NCBI RefSeq assembly: GCF_918741295.1
Contig: NZ_CAKKNB010000001.1
Location: 620,001-684,000 of the forward strand
DNA from: Aquabacterium sp. CECT 9606
Lineage (GTDB): Bacteria; Pseudomonadota; Gammaproteobacteria; Burkholderiales; Burkholderiaceae_C
Direction: 5' to 3'
DNA length: 64,000 nt
The notes beneath the pieces are model-generated. The model had not been told where the DNA came from. It did no database searches and worked only from the letters and a program-made list of their open reading frames with translations. Positions 60,597-64,000 of this stretch are shown one piece after another; within the stretch, counting starts at the first letter, position 1, and each line of letters begins with the position of its first letter. A program made the translations under genes and the position numbers.

Positions 60597-60732
60597 CTTT
60601 GCTTGGTGAAAGCCCGGAAAACTAGGGAAACCATGGAGCGTGGAACATCCGTCGTTCCTCGGGATTCCACTAGTTGGGGCTTTTTGCGACCATTTGCGAG
60701 CGCCATGGGCGCTGCTGGTGCCTTGCTAGGCC

Positions 60733-61368
60733 TCAGCGAGGTGCCAAGTTGGTGCTATGCAATTGCACGCGCAGTTGCGCCAGGCCGCTTTGGGCGTCTT
60801 GGGCCATCAGCACGCCAGGGTCGTCCACATCCACGCCCATGGCGGGGTAACGGGCGGTCAGGCGGGCCAGATCGCGCTCGCTGTCCAGGCGGATGAGTTC
60901 AGAGAACAACTCGGCCGAGAAGCCCACGGGGTGGCCTCGGCGGTGGCGGTATTGAGGAAACACCACGGTGTACAGCGCAACGGCGTTGGCCACAGCGCGC
61001 AGGGTGTCCACTTGCAGCATGGGCATGTCGGCGGGAAGCAGCAGCCAACCAGGGGCGTTGGCGCTGGCCTCAACCCCCGCCGCCACTGCCCTGGCCAACC
61101 GATCGGCGCGCGACCGAGATGGGGGCATGTCCGGTAGTTCGATCACATCGTTGCCCGGCAGCAGCTGGCGGGCTTGCCTGGCCATGTCAGGGGGCGCCAC
61201 GACGACCATGGGCAGACCGCTGGCCAAACCGCGGCGAACCGTGCTGTCCATGACCGAGAACAACCCCAATGCCTGCCCGTTGGCCGCTGATGGGCCGGCC
61301 GTGCCCGGCACCCCGGCGCCAGCGGGCGTGGGTTCGGCCAGGATGATGAGGGTGGGCTGATGGTTCAT
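60733..61368 (-). CDS. MobA-like nucleotidyltransferase with degenerate N-terminal motif
   Basis: 211 residues resembling the molybdenum-cofactor cytidylyl/guanylyltransferase family: WLLLPADMPMLQVDTLRAV, VFPQYRHRRGHPVGFSAELF and a late VDVDDPGVL. But the first motif, normally LAAGxSxRxG with a lysine after it, reads ILAEPTPAGAGVPGTAG, so the nucleotide loop is missing key glycine, arginine and lysine positions. It may be inactive, or have a changed substrate. The ATG at 61368 is chosen. No XdhC or molybdoenzyme genes are nearby. Confidence 0.65.
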   Translation of the reverse strand: MNHQPTLIILAEPTPAGAGVPGTAGPSAANGQALGLFSVMDSTVRRGLASGLPMVVVAPPDMARQARQLLPGNDVIELPDMPPSRSRADRLARAVAAGVEASANAPGWLLLPADMPMLQVDTLRAVANAVALYTVVFPQYRHRRGHPVGFSAELFSELIRLDSERDLARLTARYPAMGVDVDDPGVLMAQDAQSGLAQLRVQLHSTNLAPR

Positions 61369-61505
61369 GGTTCGGCAAGGACTTGCAACAAAGTGTGAGC
61401 CAAATTGCTGCAATGCACCAGAGCACCATTACTTAGGCAAATACCCCAGACGGGTTTAAGCCGTTTTGCTTCGCCGCAAGGGGCAGACTGGCCGATACTT
61501 GATGG

Positions 61506-62156
61506 ATGGAAAAAACATCACACGACTTGGCGCAGATGCGCCAGAGCTATGAACGTGCAGCCCTTGACGAAGAGCATGTGCAGACCAATCCCCTGGCGCA
61601 ATTTCACCAATGGTTTGACGACGCCGTGCAGGCCAAGCTGTCGGAGCCTAATGCGATGACCCTGGCGACGGCGGGCGCGGACGGACGGCCTTCCACCAGG
61701 GTGCTTTTGCTCAAGGGGGCCGATGAGCGCGGATTGGTGTGGTTCACCAATTACGCCAGCCGGAAAGGGCGGGATCTGGCCGCCAACCCATTTGCAGCGA
61801 TCCAGTTTTTTTGGGGACCCTTGGAGCGGGTGGTTCGGGTGGAGGGGCGCGTTGAAAAGGTGGCCGAGCCCGAGTCAGATGAGTACTACCGCTCCAGGCC
61901 TCTGGGCTCGCGGATTGGTGCTTGGGCTTCGCCGCAAAGCGAAGTCATCCCGTCTCGGGAGGCCTTGGAGTCGGCCTGGGCCGATCAGCAGTTGAAGTTG
62001 GGCGATGACCCGCCCAGGCCTCCGCATTGGGGAGGTTATCGCCTGGTGCCCGACCGCTGGGAGTTCTGGCAAGGACGCACGTCACGCTTGCACGATCGCC
62101 TGATCTTTGAGCTGAACTCAAGCGGGCAATGGGTGATGCGCCGGCTGGCGCCTTGA
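61506..62156 (+). CDS. pdxH: Pyridoxamine/pyridoxine 5'-phosphate oxidase
   Basis: 216 residues, FMN-dependent last step of PLP formation and salvage. Recognisable parts: [58 protein letters not shown], and the C-terminal [19 protein letters not shown] with LHDRLIFE. A full-length bacterial PdxH. It would supply PLP for BioA, BioF, the aminotransferase and the MocR proteins in this window. Convergent with msrA (4-nt gap). Confidence 0.96.
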   Translation: MEKTSHDLAQMRQSYERAALDEEHVQTNPLAQFHQWFDDAVQAKLSEPNAMTLATAGADGRPSTRVLLLKGADERGLVWFTNYASRKGRDLAANPFAAIQFFWGPLERVVRVEGRVEKVAEPESDEYYRSRPLGSRIGAWASPQSEVIPSREALESAWADQQLKLGDDPPRPPHWGGYRLVPDRWEFWQGRTSRLHDRLIFELNSSGQWVMRRLAP

Positions 62157-62160
62157 GCGA

Positions 62161-62724
62161 TCAATCCTTTTTGAGCAGGTCGGCAAAGGTCTTCTGGAAC
62201 TTGGCCACCTTGGGCGCGACGACGAAGGCGCAATAGCCAGCGTGGGGGTTGTGCTCGAAATAGCGCTGGTGGTAAGCCTCGGCAGGGTGGTAGTTGGCCA
62301 GAGGGCGCACTTCGGTCACGATGGGCTTGCCAAAAGCATGGCTGGTTTCCAGTTGCTCGATCAAGGCCCGGGCCTGGTGCGCCTGCTCGCTGTTGTGGGT
62401 GTAGATGCCTGATCGGTACTGGGTGCCCTCGTCGTTGCCCTGGCGGTTGAGCGTGGTGGGGTCGTGGATGGTGAAAAATACCTCGAGCAGCTGGTGGTAG
62501 CTGACCTGGCTGGGGTCGAACTTCACGCGCACGACCTCGGCATGGCCCGTGGTGCCTGAGCAGACGTCTTCGTAGCTTGGCTTGGGATGTTGGCCATTGC
62601 TGTAGCCGGATTCGGCGTCGATCACGCCCTTCAATTGGTTGAAAACGGTTTCGACGCACCAAAAGCAGCCACCACCAAACGTGGCTTCTTCAATGGTGTT
62701 GCTTTGGGGGGCATTAGCTTCCAT
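62161..62724 (-). CDS. msrA: Peptide methionine-S-sulfoxide reductase A
   Basis: 187 residues, repairing methionine S-sulfoxide. The catalytic C20 lies in FGGGCFWCVE. The EVVRVKFDPSQVSYHQLLEVFF and TQYRSGIYTH segments are standard. The ATG at 62724 is used, since a further 17 codons upstream lack family similarity. There is no signal peptide, so it is cytoplasmic. Divergent from the acyl-CoA dehydrogenase gene by 65 nt. Confidence 0.96.
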   Translation of the reverse strand: MEANAPQSNTIEEATFGGGCFWCVETVFNQLKGVIDAESGYSNGQHPKPSYEDVCSGTTGHAEVVRVKFDPSQVSYHQLLEVFFTIHDPTTLNRQGNDEGTQYRSGIYTHNSEQAHQARALIEQLETSHAFGKPIVTEVRPLANYHPAEAYHQRYFEHNPHAGYCAFVVAPKVAKFQKTFADLLKKD

Positions 62725-62789
62725 GGGCGGTGTCCTTGTGCGTAGACTGACGTGCGATGCGCAATGATCATCCAAACCAAGTCAATTCC

Positions 62790-63962
62790 ATGAGCAAAGC
62801 CACATTTTCCTGGGCCGATCCCTTGTTGTTGGATGCCCAACTGTCGGACGAGGAGCGTGCGATCCGTGATGCTGCCCAGGCTTATTGCCAGGACAAGCTG
62901 CAGCCTCGCATCCTTTTGGCCAACCGCGAAGAGCGGTTTGACCGCGAATTGATGAATGAAATGGGTGCCTTGGGCTTTCTGGGGGCCACCATTGAAGGTT
63001 ATGGCTGCGCGGGTGTCAACCATGTCTGCTATGGACTGATCGCACGCGAGGTGGAGCGGGTTGATTCGGGCTACCGCAGCGCCATGAGCGTGCAAAGCTC
63101 TTTGGTGATGCACCCCATCCATGCCTATGGCAGCGAGGCGCAGCGGCAAAAATATTTGCCCAAACTGGCCACGGGCGAGTGGGTGGGTTGCTTTGGCCTG
63201 ACCGAGCCCAATCACGGCTCCGATCCCGGCAGCATGGTCACCCGGGCCACCAAGGTCGAGGGCGGCTATGTGCTCAACGGCGCCAAGATGTGGATCACCA
63301 ATTCACCCATCGCCGATCTGGCGGTGGTGTGGGCCAAGCTGGACGACACCATCCGCGGTTTCGTGGTCGAGCGGGGCATGAAAGGCTTCAGCACGCCACG
63401 CATTGAGGGCAAGCTCAGCCTGCGTGCCAGCGTGACCGGTGAGATCGTGCTGGACCAGGTGCTGGTGTCGGACGAGCACATCCTGCCCAATGTGTCAGGC
63501 CTGAAAGGGCCATTTGGCTGCCTGAACAAGGCGCGCTATGGCATTGCCTGGGGTGCCATGGGCGCGGCCGAGTTCTGCTGGCACGCTGCGCGGCAGTACA
63601 CGCTGGACCGCATCCAGTTTGGCCGGCCGCTGGCCCAGACCCAGCTTGTTCAAAAGAAGCTGGCCGACATGCAGACCGAGATCACCTTGGGCTTGCACGC
63701 TGCCCTGCGCGTGGGGCGTTTGCTGGACGAACACCAGGCCGCACCAGAAATGATCAGCCTGATCAAGCGCAACAACTGCGGCAAGGCGCTGGACGTGGCG
63801 CGCCTGGCCCGCGACATGCATGGTGGCAATGGCATCCACGATGAGTACCACGTCATGCGGCACATGGTGAACCTGGAAACGGTCAACACATATGAAGGCA
63901 CGCACGATGTGCACGCCTTGATCCTGGGCCGTGCCCAGACCGGCTTGCAAGCCTTTTTCTGA
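62790..63962 (+). CDS. gcdH: Glutaryl-CoA dehydrogenase (acyl-CoA dehydrogenase family)
   Basis: 390 residues, FAD enzyme that oxidises and decarboxylates glutaryl-CoA to crotonyl-CoA in lysine and tryptophan breakdown. [16 protein letters not shown] and [18 protein letters not shown] match the glutaryl-CoA subfamily. The catalytic glutamate is in [16 protein letters not shown]. The start [18 protein letters not shown] fits betaproteobacterial orthologues. An upstream ATG at 62757 is in frame but less likely. The next reading frame begins 11 nt past the stop. Confidence 0.93.
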   Translation: MSKATFSWADPLLLDAQLSDEERAIRDAAQAYCQDKLQPRILLANREERFDRELMNEMGALGFLGATIEGYGCAGVNHVCYGLIAREVERVDSGYRSAMSVQSSLVMHPIHAYGSEAQRQKYLPKLATGEWVGCFGLTEPNHGSDPGSMVTRATKVEGGYVLNGAKMWITNSPIADLAVVWAKLDDTIRGFVVERGMKGFSTPRIEGKLSLRASVTGEIVLDQVLVSDEHILPNVSGLKGPFGCLNKARYGIAWGAMGAAEFCWHAARQYTLDRIQFGRPLAQTQLVQKKLADMQTEITLGLHAALRVGRLLDEHQAAPEMISLIKRNNCGKALDVARLARDMHGGNGIHDEYHVMRHMVNLETVNTYEGTHDVHALILGRAQTGLQAFF

Positions 63963-63973
63963 CAAGGGCCCGC

Positions 63974-64000
63974 CATGCAGGATTGGGCGGCCTGGAAGCC
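63974..64000 (+). CDS. Start of a further gene, cut by window edge
   Basis: An ATG at 63974 with AAGGG 7 nt upstream opens a frame (MQDWAAWK) that runs off the window. Only nine codons are visible, so the product cannot be named. Its position suggests it belongs with gcdH. Confidence 0.4.

Overview
The window is a GC-rich chromosomal segment of a betaproteobacterium, most likely of the order Burkholderiales and close to the Comamonadaceae. This placement rests on gene orders I recognise (hemA-prfA-prmC, rplU-rpmA-obgE-proB, rplM-rpsI-argC, erpA beside anmK), on a lysine/alanine tail on ObgE, and on PEP-CTERM proteins. It is inferred from order and protein character, not from a database search. 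I see no rRNA, CRISPR array, transposase, integrase or prophage. There is one tRNA gene, tRNA-Met(CAT).

Layout. 1-7.4 kb: a MASE1/CHASE sensor kinase cut by the left edge, then ctpA, moeB, a LOG-family hydrolase, an arginase and a patatin-like lipase. 7.4-17.7 kb: rplU-rpmA, obgE, proB, an exported solute-binding protein, rppH facing away from proS, a lytic transglycosylase, an exported Fe/Mn superoxide dismutase, ubiX-grxD and a beta-barrel protein. 17.8-24.5 kb: hemA-prfA-prmC facing queE-queD-bioA-bioD. 24.5-33.3 kb: an accessory-looking block between bioD and bioF with two MocR regulators, a flavin/PNPOx-fold protein, a class I cholesterol oxidase, a nitronate monooxygenase, an EamA exporter and an aminotransferase. 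33.3-41.3 kb: bioF, DUF4404, miaB, two PEP-CTERM paralogues, murU with a GAF gene and a pseudo-receiver gene, a cyanovirin-like secreted protein and the tRNA. 41.3-56.3 kb: a multi-PAS hybrid kinase, htpG, rplM-rpsI, argC, a bactofilin, erpA, anmK, an M23 peptidase and tyrS. 56.3-60.7 kb: a third PEP-CTERM paralogue, an OmpW-like barrel and two related exported proteins without the sorting tail. 60.7-64 kb: a MobA-like protein, pdxH, msrA and a glutaryl-CoA dehydrogenase.

How the genes work together. Most are housekeeping genes in short operons: translation (proS, tyrS, prfA, prmC, miaB, ribosomal proteins), cofactors (biotin, queuosine precursor, heme, PLP, Fe-S insertion) and wall turnover or recycling (ctpA, transglycosylase, M23, anmK, murU). 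The less expected material is: (i) a family of five related exported proteins in two clusters, with conserved upstream elements and near-identical coding stretches that form inverted repeats about 18 kb apart; (ii) a cholesterol oxidase very like the actinobacterial enzyme; (iii) a GAF / receiver-without-aspartate / murU gene trio; (iv) a secreted cyanovirin-N-like protein; (v) a histone-H1-like tail on ObgE; and (vi) a leader hairpin that would hide the rplM ribosome-binding site.
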